Positions 6,351 through 14,865 of a stretch of 64,000 bases of DNA are shown in pieces. The position numbers were made by a program, and so were the translations under genes. The notes beneath the pieces were generated by a model, which saw nothing but the letters and a program-made list of their open reading frames with translations, was not told the DNA's origin and did not search any database. Origin of the DNA: CALSMU01 sp965230225 (lineage in GTDB: Bacteria; Bacteroidota; Bacteroidia; Flavobacteriales_D; Parvicellaceae). Numbering within the stretch: the first letter of the stretch is position 1; each line of letters begins with the position of its first letter. The stretch spans positions 186,001-250,000 of the forward strand of contig CBDDKM010000005.1 in assembly GCA_965230225.1 (NCBI GenBank), in the 5' to 3' direction.

Positions 6351-9059
6351 ATGTGGTATAAATGGGCTAAAAGAATACTTGCTGGTATAGGATTATTCCT
6401 TGCATTGGTGTTTGGGCTAATGGCTCTAATCATTTGGTTGTACGAGGATGAAATCAAGCAATATGCCGTAGAGCAGTTAAATCGAAATCTAAAAGTAGAT
6501 GTAGAAGTGGAGGAAATAGACCTTACGCTATTCGACAATTTTCCTTCGGCATCGCTTCGTTTTACCAATACTTTTATTGCAGATGCTAATGACCCTACCG
6601 GTAAAGATACCATGCTTTATGCGGAGACTTTGTATTTTGATTTCAACTTCTGGGACATGCTGGGAGGTGATTATAAAGTGAGCAAGGTAGCAGCCGAGAA
6701 CGCTGTAATAAAGTTGAGGATCGATACTTTAGGACAGGAAAATTATAACATTTGGATTTCCGATTCTACAGCCAAGCAAGACGATAAATTTTCTTTTGCA
6801 CTGGAAGAAGTGGAGTTGAATCAGGTTAGGTTGCTCTATCAGAACGGTGCTAATGCTCAGGATTATCGAATTCATAGTGAACAAATCAACTTTACCGGAG
6901 ATTTTTCCAATAAACAATATGACTTAACTACCGAATCTGATTTACATATTGACTTGTTCGAAAGTAATACAGTAACGTATGTGGAGGATAAAGAAGCGGC
7001 AATTAATGTGATTTTGAATATTGATCGCGATAGTAGCATTTACACCATAGATCAGGCTGCATTTGCGGTGGAGGATCTGGAATTTGATGTAACCGGTAAT
7101 TACTCCAACCGAAATGATTCTTCCATGTTGGATTTAAATATAAAAGGAAGAAATATTGATCTTGAACAAGCCTTTACCATTTTTCCGGAAGAGTATTTTG
7201 AGTTTTTAATGCGATATGATGCCACCGGTATGTTGGTGTTCGAAACTGATGTGACTGGTTTGGTGAGTAAAACTGAATCTCCAGAAGTGAAGGCAGATTT
7301 TCATCTGGAAAATGGGTCCATGACAGAAAAATCTACCGGGGCTCACTTATCTAACCTCAGTTTGCAAGGGCATTTTGAAAGCAAATCAGAAAAAACGGGA
7401 ACAGAGTTATTAAAGCTTACAGAGTTATCCGCTAATTTGGAAGATGGAACTATTTCAGGAGATGTTTCGGTACAGAATTTTGCAGAACCTGAAATTGTAT
7501 CTAACCTAAAGGGACAGATTAAACTGGAGCGATTAGCAGGATTCATTAACTCTAAAGAGATTAAAGAATTGAAGGGGAACTCCTCCTTTGATACCCATTT
7601 TTCAGGAGTGTTTAAGAACGTTGAGAATGTAAATGAGAAAACGGTAAAAATCTCGCAGTCTAACGGATACTTGAAATTCTCTGATGCCAGTTTTCAAATG
7701 TATGATAGTCATATTAGACTTTCTGACCTAAATGGAAAGTTCTCGTTAAAGAAAAACAATGCGGCCATATCTGGTTTAACAGGAAAAGTTCAAAGCTCTC
7801 AGTTCAAAGCAGATGGTATATTTAAGAATTTCCTTCCATTCTTAATGAGCAAGAATCAGGTGCTAACAGTCGAAGCAGATTTTAGGTCTAAGGCCATTCA
7901 ATTGGATGAGATATTGGCATCGGATAATGTGTCAACTGCTGGTACTGCTCCAAGTGCTGGACTGAATTTTCCTGAAAACATTAACTTGAACCTAAAAGCT
8001 CACTTGTCGGAATTGAATTACGGAAAGTTCTCTGCTAAAAACCTGAAAGGGATTGTAAAACTTCGAGATCGAAAGCTATCGGCCAGAAATGTAACGTTTA
8101 ATGCCAATAAGGGAAGATATATTGTTAGTTCTGAAATGGAACAAACTGGAAAAAATGAATTTTTCTGGACCACCGATGCTACAGTTAAAGACATCGATAT
8201 TCGAAACTTTTTTGATCAGTTAGATAATTTCGGACAAGATTACCTTACCGGAGAAAACCTGAAGGGAAGAGCTAACATTTCTCTAAGTATGGGAGCTGTA
8301 TTGGATGGTCACATGAATATCGATCAGGATCGTTTATATGCCACTACCGATATATCATTAAGAAAAGGGGAGTTAATCAACCAACAGTCTCTACAAGATA
8401 TAGCAAACTATTTGCACGAGAATAAATTGGTTAGAGCAGCGGTAGATACGGAGCTGTTGAAGAAGAAATTGAAACACGTTAAGTTCTCCGAACTGAAAAA
8501 CACCATAGAAATTAAGGATAGAAACATCATTATTCCAAAAATGACCATTAAGTCGAACGTAATGGATTTGGGTATTTCAGGAATGCATGGGTTTAATGAC
8601 GACATTGATTACCATTTCAATTTCCGTTTGAGAGAAGTATTGGTGAAGAACAAGAATCAGGAGGAGTTTGGTCCGGTGATCGATGATGGGTTGGGAGTTA
8701 AGTTGTTCTTGCACATGTATGGCAACTTGAACGATCCGCATTATGAGCTGGACAAGGAAGAGAGAAAGCTGGAACGTAAAGAAGCCATTGCCCAGGAAAA
8801 GGTGGAGTTTAAATCGATACTTAAGCAAGAGTTTGGGCTATTTAAGAAAGATTCTACTGTGCCAATTCATCAGGAGAAGAAGGCTCCTGAAGCTACATTT
8901 GAAGTGGAATGGGACGAGTTTGATGATCAACCAGACGTTGAGCCGGATACAGGAAAAGAAAAGAAGAAAGACAAGAATAAGGGGATCAATAAATTCCTGA
9001 AAAAGATTGGGGTAGAAGAGGAAGAGAAGAAAAAGGTTCAATTTGATATTGAAAAATAA
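6351..9059 (+). CDS. AsmA family envelope protein
   Basis: A 902-residue protein with one N-terminal membrane helix (about 8-28, ILAGIGLFLALVFGLMALII) and a long beta-rich periplasmic body. The AsmA signature is recognised from the N-terminal NRNLKVDVEVEEIDLTLFDN, then FPSASLRF and ENAVIKLRID, and a C-terminal AsmA_2-like part (about 645-790) with GRANISLS and LRKGELINQQSLQDIANYL. The tail is strongly charged (about 820-902). AsmA-like proteins of this bridge type are linked to outer membrane lipid homeostasis in other Gram-negatives; the role here is inferred from the family. It converges on a minus gene 4 bases away with no terminator between. A weak -7 box (TATTTTTA) lies at 6322. Confidence 0.85.
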   Translation: MWYKWAKRILAGIGLFLALVFGLMALIIWLYEDEIKQYAVEQLNRNLKVDVEVEEIDLTLFDNFPSASLRFTNTFIADANDPTGKDTMLYAETLYFDFNFWDMLGGDYKVSKVAAENAVIKLRIDTLGQENYNIWISDSTAKQDDKFSFALEEVELNQVRLLYQNGANAQDYRIHSEQINFTGDFSNKQYDLTTESDLHIDLFESNTVTYVEDKEAAINVILNIDRDSSIYTIDQAAFAVEDLEFDVTGNYSNRNDSSMLDLNIKGRNIDLEQAFTIFPEEYFEFLMRYDATGMLVFETDVTGLVSKTESPEVKADFHLENGSMTEKSTGAHLSNLSLQGHFESKSEKTGTELLKLTELSANLEDGTISGDVSVQNFAEPEIVSNLKGQIKLERLAGFINSKEIKELKGNSSFDTHFSGVFKNVENVNEKTVKISQSNGYLKFSDASFQMYDSHIRLSDLNGKFSLKKNNAAISGLTGKVQSSQFKADGIFKNFLPFLMSKNQVLTVEADFRSKAIQLDEILASDNVSTAGTAPSAGLNFPENINLNLKAHLSELNYGKFSAKNLKGIVKLRDRKLSARNVTFNANKGRYIVSSEMEQTGKNEFFWTTDATVKDIDIRNFFDQLDNFGQDYLTGENLKGRANISLSMGAVLDGHMNIDQDRLYATTDISLRKGELINQQSLQDIANYLHENKLVRAAVDTELLKKKLKHVKFSELKNTIEIKDRNIIIPKMTIKSNVMDLGISGMHGFNDDIDYHFNFRLREVLVKNKNQEEFGPVIDDGLGVKLFLHMYGNLNDPHYELDKEERKLERKEAIAQEKVEFKSILKQEFGLFKKDSTVPIHQEKKAPEATFEVEWDEFDDQPDVEPDTGKEKKKDKNKGINKFLKKIGVEEEEKKKVQFDIEK

Positions 9060-9063
9060 ACAC

Positions 9064-9597
9064 CTAGAATAATCTATTTATTCTGGCAATAGAAGTTTTT
9101 CGCTTCTCCAGTTCATGACCTTCTATATGGATGGATATATTTTTGTTTGAAGTAGCTCCAAATTTACCATCAGATAAAAAGTTGTAAAAGTAGTTTCCTT
9201 GCCTAAATGGAATCGTTTCAAGTTCTATTTCATCTCCATACCGCATGTTATGATCAATTTTAAAGAATAGGTTCATGGTGTTACCAGATAATCGTTCCTT
9301 TATCTGTAACTGTATGATGTCTCCCTTTTTGGGTAAATTGATGTTATAACCCACTATATGCACATAGTTTCCGCTGTGATCTTTATGATAAAGTATGCGA
9401 CTTTTCCAGGGACTTTTTTCACACCTTTTTCGATGAACTCTATGTCTGAAAACATCTGTTGCAATCTCATATTTAGAAAGTAAGGATTCAATGTTAGGGA
9501 ACCCTTCCTGAAACCTGAACTTGAAACGTGGAGGAGGTTCTTGACCTGTGAATTCAGAAAAGAAGAGCAAAAGAAAAAGAATCGGGATGTACTTCAT
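9064..9597 (-). CDS. Secreted protein of unknown function
   Basis: A 177-residue protein with a clear signal peptide (MKYIPILFLLLFFSEFTGQ) and no lipobox. The mature part is basic and beta-rich, with VHRKRCEKSPWKSRILYHKD near the middle and an arginine-rich end. I do not recognise a family. It is the second gene of a minus-strand pair with the small cysteine protein at 9641, 43 bases upstream. Confidence 0.65.
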   Translation of the reverse strand: MKYIPILFLLLFFSEFTGQEPPPRFKFRFQEGFPNIESLLSKYEIATDVFRHRVHRKRCEKSPWKSRILYHKDHSGNYVHIVGYNINLPKKGDIIQLQIKERLSGNTMNLFFKIDHNMRYGDEIELETIPFRQGNYFYNFLSDGKFGATSNKNISIHIEGHELEKRKTSIARINRLF

Positions 9598-9640
9598 TTT
9601 ATGGCGTTTTTTTGGTGGTACATCCCGAATCGGGTTAGGT

Positions 9641-9892
9641 TCAATCTTCCCAACCGCAAAGCGTTCTCTTATAAGTGCCTTTGGCTTCTTTAAGAGTAAC
9701 TTTTTTTATCTCATGCTTGCAAGCGTTTAGTCCTCGGCAGTTTTTAATGAAGTGGTATTTTTTTGCGCCGGAACTGTTACAGATGTATACATAGGTTTCT
9801 TCTTTGGCCTTATTATAGTCCCAGGTGGTTTCTGGTGGGGCTACAGCGAAAGATTGTAAGTACAACGATACGGCAAACAGAGATTTAATCAT
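9641..9892 (-). CDS. Small secreted Cys-rich protein of a Bacteroidota family
   Basis: An 83-residue protein with a signal peptide (MIKSLFAVSLYLQSFAVA). The mature part has a compact Cys/His motif: YICNSSGAKKYHFIKNC, RGLNACKHE, then VTLKEA and a C-terminal TLCGWED. The regular C and H spacing suggests metal binding or disulfides. I know this pattern as a short standalone family in Bacteroidota but no function is established. An ATG 42 bases upstream is in frame but would place 14 polar residues before the signal peptide, so the ATG at 9892 is preferred. Confidence 0.7.
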   Translation of the reverse strand: MIKSLFAVSLYLQSFAVAPPETTWDYNKAKEETYVYICNSSGAKKYHFIKNCRGLNACKHEIKKVTLKEAKGTYKRTLCGWED

Positions 9893-9954
9893 GTGGTGTA
9901 ATTGATTGTTCCCAAGGTAGAAATTGTAATCCACAAAGTCCGATTAAAACATAA

Positions 9955-9989
9955 GGTAATATTACCCAATTTTAGGGTAAAATATACCC
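9955..9989. promoter_or_regulatory. Cluster of GGTA/TACC dyads in a divergent intergenic region
   Basis: Three overlapping inverted repeats lie between divergent genes: GGTAATATTACC (9955-9966), TTACCC-N7-GGGTAA (9962-9980) and GGGTA-N5-TACCC (9975-9989). They could be an operator for the small Cys protein or the T9SS cargo gene at 10066. No regulator is known. Confidence 0.35.
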
Positions 9990-10065
9990 GGAGAAATTAG
10001 GTAGGAGCAACTACTTTTATTGTTGATGAGTTATTTAGTTACCCAAACGTTCTAAAACTGACCTA

Positions 10066-10845
10066 ATGAAAAAACTGTACTCCCTTGTTTTGTCACTTAC
10101 CTTTATAACTTGTTTTGCACAAGAACAATTTAGTTTTACCATGTACATTGAAGATGCCGCCGGCAATCAAGATTCTCTTATCATCGGATATGATTCTTTA
10201 GCAACAGATTCAATCGATGTTGCATTTGGTGAAGTTGACCTGCATCAAGTACCATGGGACCTTCCTTTTGATGCAAGAGCAGGTAATTTGGATAACCAAT
10301 GGAGTTGGGGAGATACAACAGAATGGCTAACGGAAAAATCTATTGTTCCACCCAATGGAGGAGTGAAAATTGAGGTAAAGTGTTCTAATTTTCCTATTGA
10401 GGTTACCTGGAATACAGCAGATTTCCCAGTTCCATCTGATATTGAAGGGTCACACATGTGGTACCCATATGTTACCGATTTAAGTAACTTGATGACACTG
10501 GGAGGGAGTGTTATTCTGGACGAATTTAGTTTGGATCAGTATCAGAATTACCATGGAGATACGATTCATTTTTTCTATTTCCAGTTTTGTGATGTTAGCT
10601 GTTCTGGAGTATCAGTTTCAGAAAATGATGTTGCCAGTATCGACTTGTATCCCAACCCTGCTAATAATGTTTTGACTTTAGGTGGAGTAGATAATGTATC
10701 ACAAGTTGAGGTAATTGATTTATTAGGGAAAACCTTACAATTCCCTATGTTAGGTGGAAGGAACCTGGATGTATCTGGTTTGCCAGTTGGGTATTATTGG
10801 CTTAGAGTTGGAGAAGAAAAGGTGCCATTCGTTATCTCAAGGTAG
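10066..10845 (+). CDS. T9SS cargo protein (type A sorting domain)
   Basis: A 259-residue secreted protein. Signal peptide MKKLYSLVLSLTFITCFAQ, then about 165 residues of beta-rich unknown domain. The C-terminal sorting domain covers about 190-259, recognised by IDLYPNPANNVLTL, VEVIDLLGK and LPVGYYWLRV. Such tails direct export through the type IX system and attachment or release at the cell surface. Its own function is unknown. The stop is directly adjacent to the convergent stop of the repeat protein at 10846. Confidence 0.85.
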   Translation: MKKLYSLVLSLTFITCFAQEQFSFTMYIEDAAGNQDSLIIGYDSLATDSIDVAFGEVDLHQVPWDLPFDARAGNLDNQWSWGDTTEWLTEKSIVPPNGGVKIEVKCSNFPIEVTWNTADFPVPSDIEGSHMWYPYVTDLSNLMTLGGSVILDEFSLDQYQNYHGDTIHFFYFQFCDVSCSGVSVSENDVASIDLYPNPANNVLTLGGVDNVSQVEVIDLLGKTLQFPMLGGRNLDVSGLPVGYYWLRVGEEKVPFVISR

Positions 10846-11265
10846 TTAAAGAGCACTTAGGCAGACGAGGTATTTAAACTCTACCAATCCTTCAAAATAA
10901 TATAGTTTTTTACCCCATTTGTCCTTTTCGTATACGGTGTTTCCATCTACAAAGTAGAGTTTTTCGCCCCACTTATCTTGTTCGTAAACGGTAGTTTCTT
11001 CTAAGAAAAACAATTTCTTTCCCCATTTATCACCTTCGTATACCGTGTTACCATCAAAATAGAATAGCTTCTTTCCCCACTTGTCTTTTTCGTAAATGGT
11101 ATTCCCATCAATGTAGAATAATTTTTCGCCCCATTTATCCTTTTTATAAATGGTGTTTCCATCGATATAAATTAGCTTTTCTCCCCATTTGTCTTTTTCG
11201 AACACAGTTTGGGAAAAAATGGTGGAGGATAGTAGGATGAATGCAGTAAGTAAAATGGTTTTCAT
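10846..11265 (-). CDS. Secreted protein of six 18-residue tandem repeats
   Basis: A 139-residue protein. After a signal peptide (MKTILLTAFILLSSTIFSQ) come six copies of an 18-residue unit with consensus KDKWGEKLFYIDGNTIYE, followed by a short unique tail (about 125-139). Copy four is the most diverged (LEETTVYE). In DNA this is a 54-base tandem repeat. The repeats alternate charged and aromatic residues and probably form a small beta-solenoid or beta-propeller-like sheet; that is inference. I do not recognise a named family. Confidence 0.75.
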   Translation of the reverse strand: MKTILLTAFILLSSTIFSQTVFEKDKWGEKLIYIDGNTIYKKDKWGEKLFYIDGNTIYEKDKWGKKLFYFDGNTVYEGDKWGKKLFFLEETTVYEQDKWGEKLYFVDGNTVYEKDKWGKKLYYFEGLVEFKYLVCLSAL

Positions 11266-11420
11266 GGGTAAAATTAATTCCTGTTAAGGTATAAATAACT
11301 ATCAATAATTGAACCGTATTTTATCATCTTAATTTATGGGTTGTCTACGAATTGACTATGCTGTTCTGAAAAGCTCCTTTTGGGGTTGTTTATTTTTAGG
11401 CAAAATAAAAACCTTAATCC

Positions 11421-13070
11421 ATGATCCTTGCTCCATCCTTTCAAGAGGCAGTTACTTTTCATCAATCCGGGCAGTTAGAAAAAGCAGTAGAAGCTTATCG
11501 ACAAGTACTTCAATCAAACCTTAAAGATGCACAGGTTTATACCTATTTATCAGGTTGTTTATTACAGTTGAATAGAGTATCTGAGGCTTTGGCAGTGGGT
11601 GAAGAAGGGGTTACGGAACATCCTCAAAATGTAGAGTTACTTTCCTTTTTGGGAATGTTGTATTGGGATTTAAAACAGGTAGATAAAGCAATTTCGTTAA
11701 CGGAAAGAGCATTAGAATGTGCTCCAGATAGCCCCGAAATGTATACTAACCTGGGGAATTTGTACTACCAATCAGGAAATCAAAATAAAGCTTTGGAAAT
11801 ATATCAACGTGCTATTGAACGTTTTCCTGATCATTCGATATTTAGAACCTCATTAGGTATTGTTTATTCCGATTTGCAAATGATTCCAGAAGCGGTTGAG
11901 GTATTGAAGAAGGCAATCCAGATGACTCCTAATGACATAATAGCCAATAAACAATTGGGAATGATCTATCATTACTCCGGTTCGATCGAAGAAGCTGAAG
12001 TATATTTTGTAAAATGCCTAGACCTGGTAGAATCTGTTCCGGAAAAAGTAGAATTATTGGTTCTTCTTGGAAATACACAAAGAGATCAAAGTCAGGTAAA
12101 AAAGGCAAAAGAGTATTACGAAAAGGCCCTGGAGCTGGATCCAAATCAACCGATTGCCAAAGAGAATTTGCAAAAAATGACTCAGTATAGTATTTCTCAA
12201 TGGCATTTTGATATGTTGGCTGATATTGAGAGGAACAATGCTTATGACCAAGCACTAAAAAATAAAGTGAAGCCTGGGATGCAAGTTCTGGATATTGGTG
12301 CAGGGTCAGGATTACTTTCTCTAATGGCGGCCAGAGCAGGGGCTTCTAATGTATGTGCATTAGAAATGGTTGAGGTCTTAGCGGATACTGCCAATAAAGT
12401 AGTGACAGATAATAACTATTCCGAAATCATATCTGTCCATAACGTTAAATCCACCAGTGTAGAAATAGGAAAAGAAATGCCGGAAAAGGCAGATTTGGTG
12501 GTGTCCGAAATACTGGATGTAGGCTTATTGGGAGAGGGAGTTATTCCTTCACTACGCCATGCCTGGAAGAATCTACTTAAACCGGATGCCGTGTGTATTC
12601 CCAAATCGGCCACAGTAATGGCCCAATTAATAGAGTCTGAAGAGTTGTCGAGGGTATTTCCGATTACAGAAATAAATGGTTTTGATCTGAGTGCATTTGA
12701 TCATTTTCTAGAAAAGGATATGTATTTGGGTAAGACGTTAAATCAGGTGGATTATACATCTTTGAATGCTCCTGTTGAGGTAAGTGATATTAACTTTTAC
12801 CAGTTACCTCCACAAGCTACCAACGAAGCTCCGAATGTTAGTACGATTGAAATTCCTATCCAAAAATCGGGAACGATTCATGGTATTGCGTTTTGGTTTA
12901 ACCTCCACCTGGATGAAACTATTGTGGTTTCTTCTGGTCCAAAAGGAGAGCTTAAACATTGGGGACAAGCTGTTTTTATGTTCGAAAACCCAAAACAAGC
13001 AGAAGTTGGTGAAACTATTGAACTTAGTGTTTTACAATCTGAAACAACATTTAGGTTTAGGATAAAATAA
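11421..13070 (+). CDS. TPR plus protein arginine methyltransferase (PRMT7/9-like)
   Basis: A 549-residue fusion. Residues 1-250 are about seven tetratricopeptide repeats (for example YTNLGNLYYQSGNQNKALEI). Residues 258-549 look like a complete PRMT: WHFDMLADIERNNAY before motif I (QVLDIGAGSGLLSLMAARAG, 288-307), the acidic ribose-binding CALEM, a double-E loop (SEILDVGLLGEG, Glu363 and Glu372) and a THW-loop equivalent (KHWGQAVFMF, about 512). TPR followed by PRMT is the layout of animal PRMT9; the double-E loop wording also resembles PRMT9. Arginine methylation is inferred from these motifs; the substrate is unknown. There is no signal peptide, so it acts in the cytoplasm. It may share a transcript with 13099. 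Confidence 0.8.
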   Translation: MILAPSFQEAVTFHQSGQLEKAVEAYRQVLQSNLKDAQVYTYLSGCLLQLNRVSEALAVGEEGVTEHPQNVELLSFLGMLYWDLKQVDKAISLTERALECAPDSPEMYTNLGNLYYQSGNQNKALEIYQRAIERFPDHSIFRTSLGIVYSDLQMIPEAVEVLKKAIQMTPNDIIANKQLGMIYHYSGSIEEAEVYFVKCLDLVESVPEKVELLVLLGNTQRDQSQVKKAKEYYEKALELDPNQPIAKENLQKMTQYSISQWHFDMLADIERNNAYDQALKNKVKPGMQVLDIGAGSGLLSLMAARAGASNVCALEMVEVLADTANKVVTDNNYSEIISVHNVKSTSVEIGKEMPEKADLVVSEILDVGLLGEGVIPSLRHAWKNLLKPDAVCIPKSATVMAQLIESEELSRVFPITEINGFDLSAFDHFLEKDMYLGKTLNQVDYTSLNAPVEVSDINFYQLPPQATNEAPNVSTIEIPIQKSGTIHGIAFWFNLHLDETIVVSSGPKGELKHWGQAVFMFENPKQAEVGETIELSVLQSETTFRFRIK

Positions 13071-13098
13071 TCCTTAATTTTAGTAGAAATGTTGGTTT

Positions 13099-13449
13099 AT
13101 GAGATTCATTTTTCCTGTTTTGATGGTTTTGTTTACTGCGTGTAACGTTGCCAAACAAACTTCTGATTTGCCTGTAGTAATTACGTCTGATAAAAATCTG
13201 GATCAATACGTAGGAGAGTTAGTAACCCTAAAAGGTGAAGTTTCAAATTCTAAAATTACTACTATACTTGGTGTAGATGTTGAAGGGGAAGGTGTAAGAG
13301 GTAAACAGGCAATTGCTACAGGAATACTAGAAAAAACAGAAGTGAAGGAAGAAGACGTGGATATTTACTCTGCCAATCGTGGAGCAGGAACGTTTTATTT
13401 ACTCAGAAACCCAGAGACAAAACGAATAGCAGTAGCAAAAGAGATATGA
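13099..13449 (+). CDS. Small lipoprotein, OB-fold-like
   Basis: A 116-residue protein with a lipoprotein signal ending in a plausible lipobox (LFTAC, Cys15). The rest is short and beta-rich (YVGELVTLKGEVSNSKITT, then ATGILEKTEV), like small OB-fold lipoproteins. Function unknown. Its stop overlaps the start of the next gene by 4 bases (ATGA), so the two are translated together. Confidence 0.7.
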   Translation: MRFIFPVLMVLFTACNVAKQTSDLPVVITSDKNLDQYVGELVTLKGEVSNSKITTILGVDVEGEGVRGKQAIATGILEKTEVKEEDVDIYSANRGAGTFYLLRNPETKRIAVAKEI

Positions 13450-14864
13450 GGGTAGTTTTAATGATTGTAAGCTTCTTTTATGTTAGTTCAGCATTCTCGC
13501 AAGAAGTGGTGTGGTACAATACCATAAGAGGAGTTGGTTTTGATGAAGCAAACGATATTTCTGTAGGACCGAATGGTGAGGCTTATGTTGTTGGGACGTT
13601 TAAAGATACTTTAACTTACGTTGTAGACTCTACAGAGGTATCTATAACATCTTATAAGGGTACTTACGATTTGTTCCTTAGTAAATTTAGTGCTAACGGT
13701 AATTTGGAGTGGATTCATTCTACTGGTGGGAATCAAAAAGATGAATGCATGGCTGTTGCCTCTGATAAGGAGGGGAACGTATATGTTACCGGACACTATG
13801 AAGGAGGTCTCAATTTTGGGTTTGGAAAGGCCAAAGGGTTTCTCAATTCAAGCGGAGGAAGCGGACAGGATTGTTTTATAGCTAAGTACAACACAGAAGG
13901 AGTATTACAGTGGATCAAATCTATTGGTACTTATTCTTTTCAGTCGGGAGTGGATATTGAAGTGGATGAATCTGGTAATGTATATGTACTGGGAGAATTA
14001 AATAATAACTCAGTTACATTCCAGCTAAAGAATGGTGAAACCAGAATTAAACCGGAGGATGTTTCTCTTTTTGTAGCGAAACTAAACAAAACAGGCCAGT
14101 TTCTTTGGGTAAATGAGTTAGGAGGAGAAGGTAGAAAAACGGCTTTTTCGTTAGATGTAAATCAGGAAGGACAGGTAGTTGTTTGCGGTAATTTTCATCA
14201 GAATCTAATTACAGGCTCTGAAAAAACGGAAGGCTATAAATCAAGTGGGTATACCAATGATAGTTTCGTAATTCAGTATGATTCGGAAGGTCAATTGATT
14301 TGGGAAAAGATATTCAAGTCTAAAAGTGCTATTTATTGTTTTGATGTGGCTTTTAATGATTTGAATCAAGTGTATATTACCGGGGAGATGAATGATTCAC
14401 TTATGGTGGATGATAAGGCTTTTGTAACCAGAGAAAATTCAGTGATGTATTTGGCGAAAATAAGTAATGGTAAGCTGGATTGGTTAAAACATGCCGAAGG
14501 TGAAAGAGGAGAGTCTGGAGGAAGAAATTTATGTTTGGATCAATCGAGAGTATTTGTATCCGGTTGGATGGATGGAGGTTTGTGTTTACAGCAGAATTCT
14601 TCTACTTCACAATGTGTAACTTATAACTGCGATTGTATTTATGGTAATGGAGTGCTTGTAGAATTTGATTTTACCGGTAACGCCCAAAGCATTCGCCCAA
14701 TAGGAGGAAAAAAATCACAACATGTATTGGCGCAAATAGAGTCGTATAAAGATCGTCTATACCTCAGTGGGTCTGTAAGGGGAGTAATTCCCGCCATGAG
14801 TAATGGTGTTACCAATTTTACCTCAATTCTAACGGATGTTTCGGTAATGGTTCTGGAAAAGTAA
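13446..14864 (+). CDS. Secreted SBBP-repeat (beta-propeller) protein
   Basis: A 472-residue secreted protein with signal peptide (MRVVLMIVSFFYVSSAFSQ). It has repeated SBBP-type units with the pattern D(V/I)-GNVYVTG-F and FIAKYNTEGVLQWIKSIG, repeated about six times, which normally build a beta-propeller. Unlike the related protein at 36381, the end (DVSVMVLEK) lacks a T9SS sorting domain, so it may be periplasmic or exported by another route. Coupled to the small lipoprotein before it. Confidence 0.75.
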   Translation: MRVVLMIVSFFYVSSAFSQEVVWYNTIRGVGFDEANDISVGPNGEAYVVGTFKDTLTYVVDSTEVSITSYKGTYDLFLSKFSANGNLEWIHSTGGNQKDECMAVASDKEGNVYVTGHYEGGLNFGFGKAKGFLNSSGGSGQDCFIAKYNTEGVLQWIKSIGTYSFQSGVDIEVDESGNVYVLGELNNNSVTFQLKNGETRIKPEDVSLFVAKLNKTGQFLWVNELGGEGRKTAFSLDVNQEGQVVVCGNFHQNLITGSEKTEGYKSSGYTNDSFVIQYDSEGQLIWEKIFKSKSAIYCFDVAFNDLNQVYITGEMNDSLMVDDKAFVTRENSVMYLAKISNGKLDWLKHAEGERGESGGRNLCLDQSRVFVSGWMDGGLCLQQNSSTSQCVTYNCDCIYGNGVLVEFDFTGNAQSIRPIGGKKSQHVLAQIESYKDRLYLSGSVRGVIPAMSNGVTNFTSILTDVSVMVLEK

Positions 14865-14865
14865 T

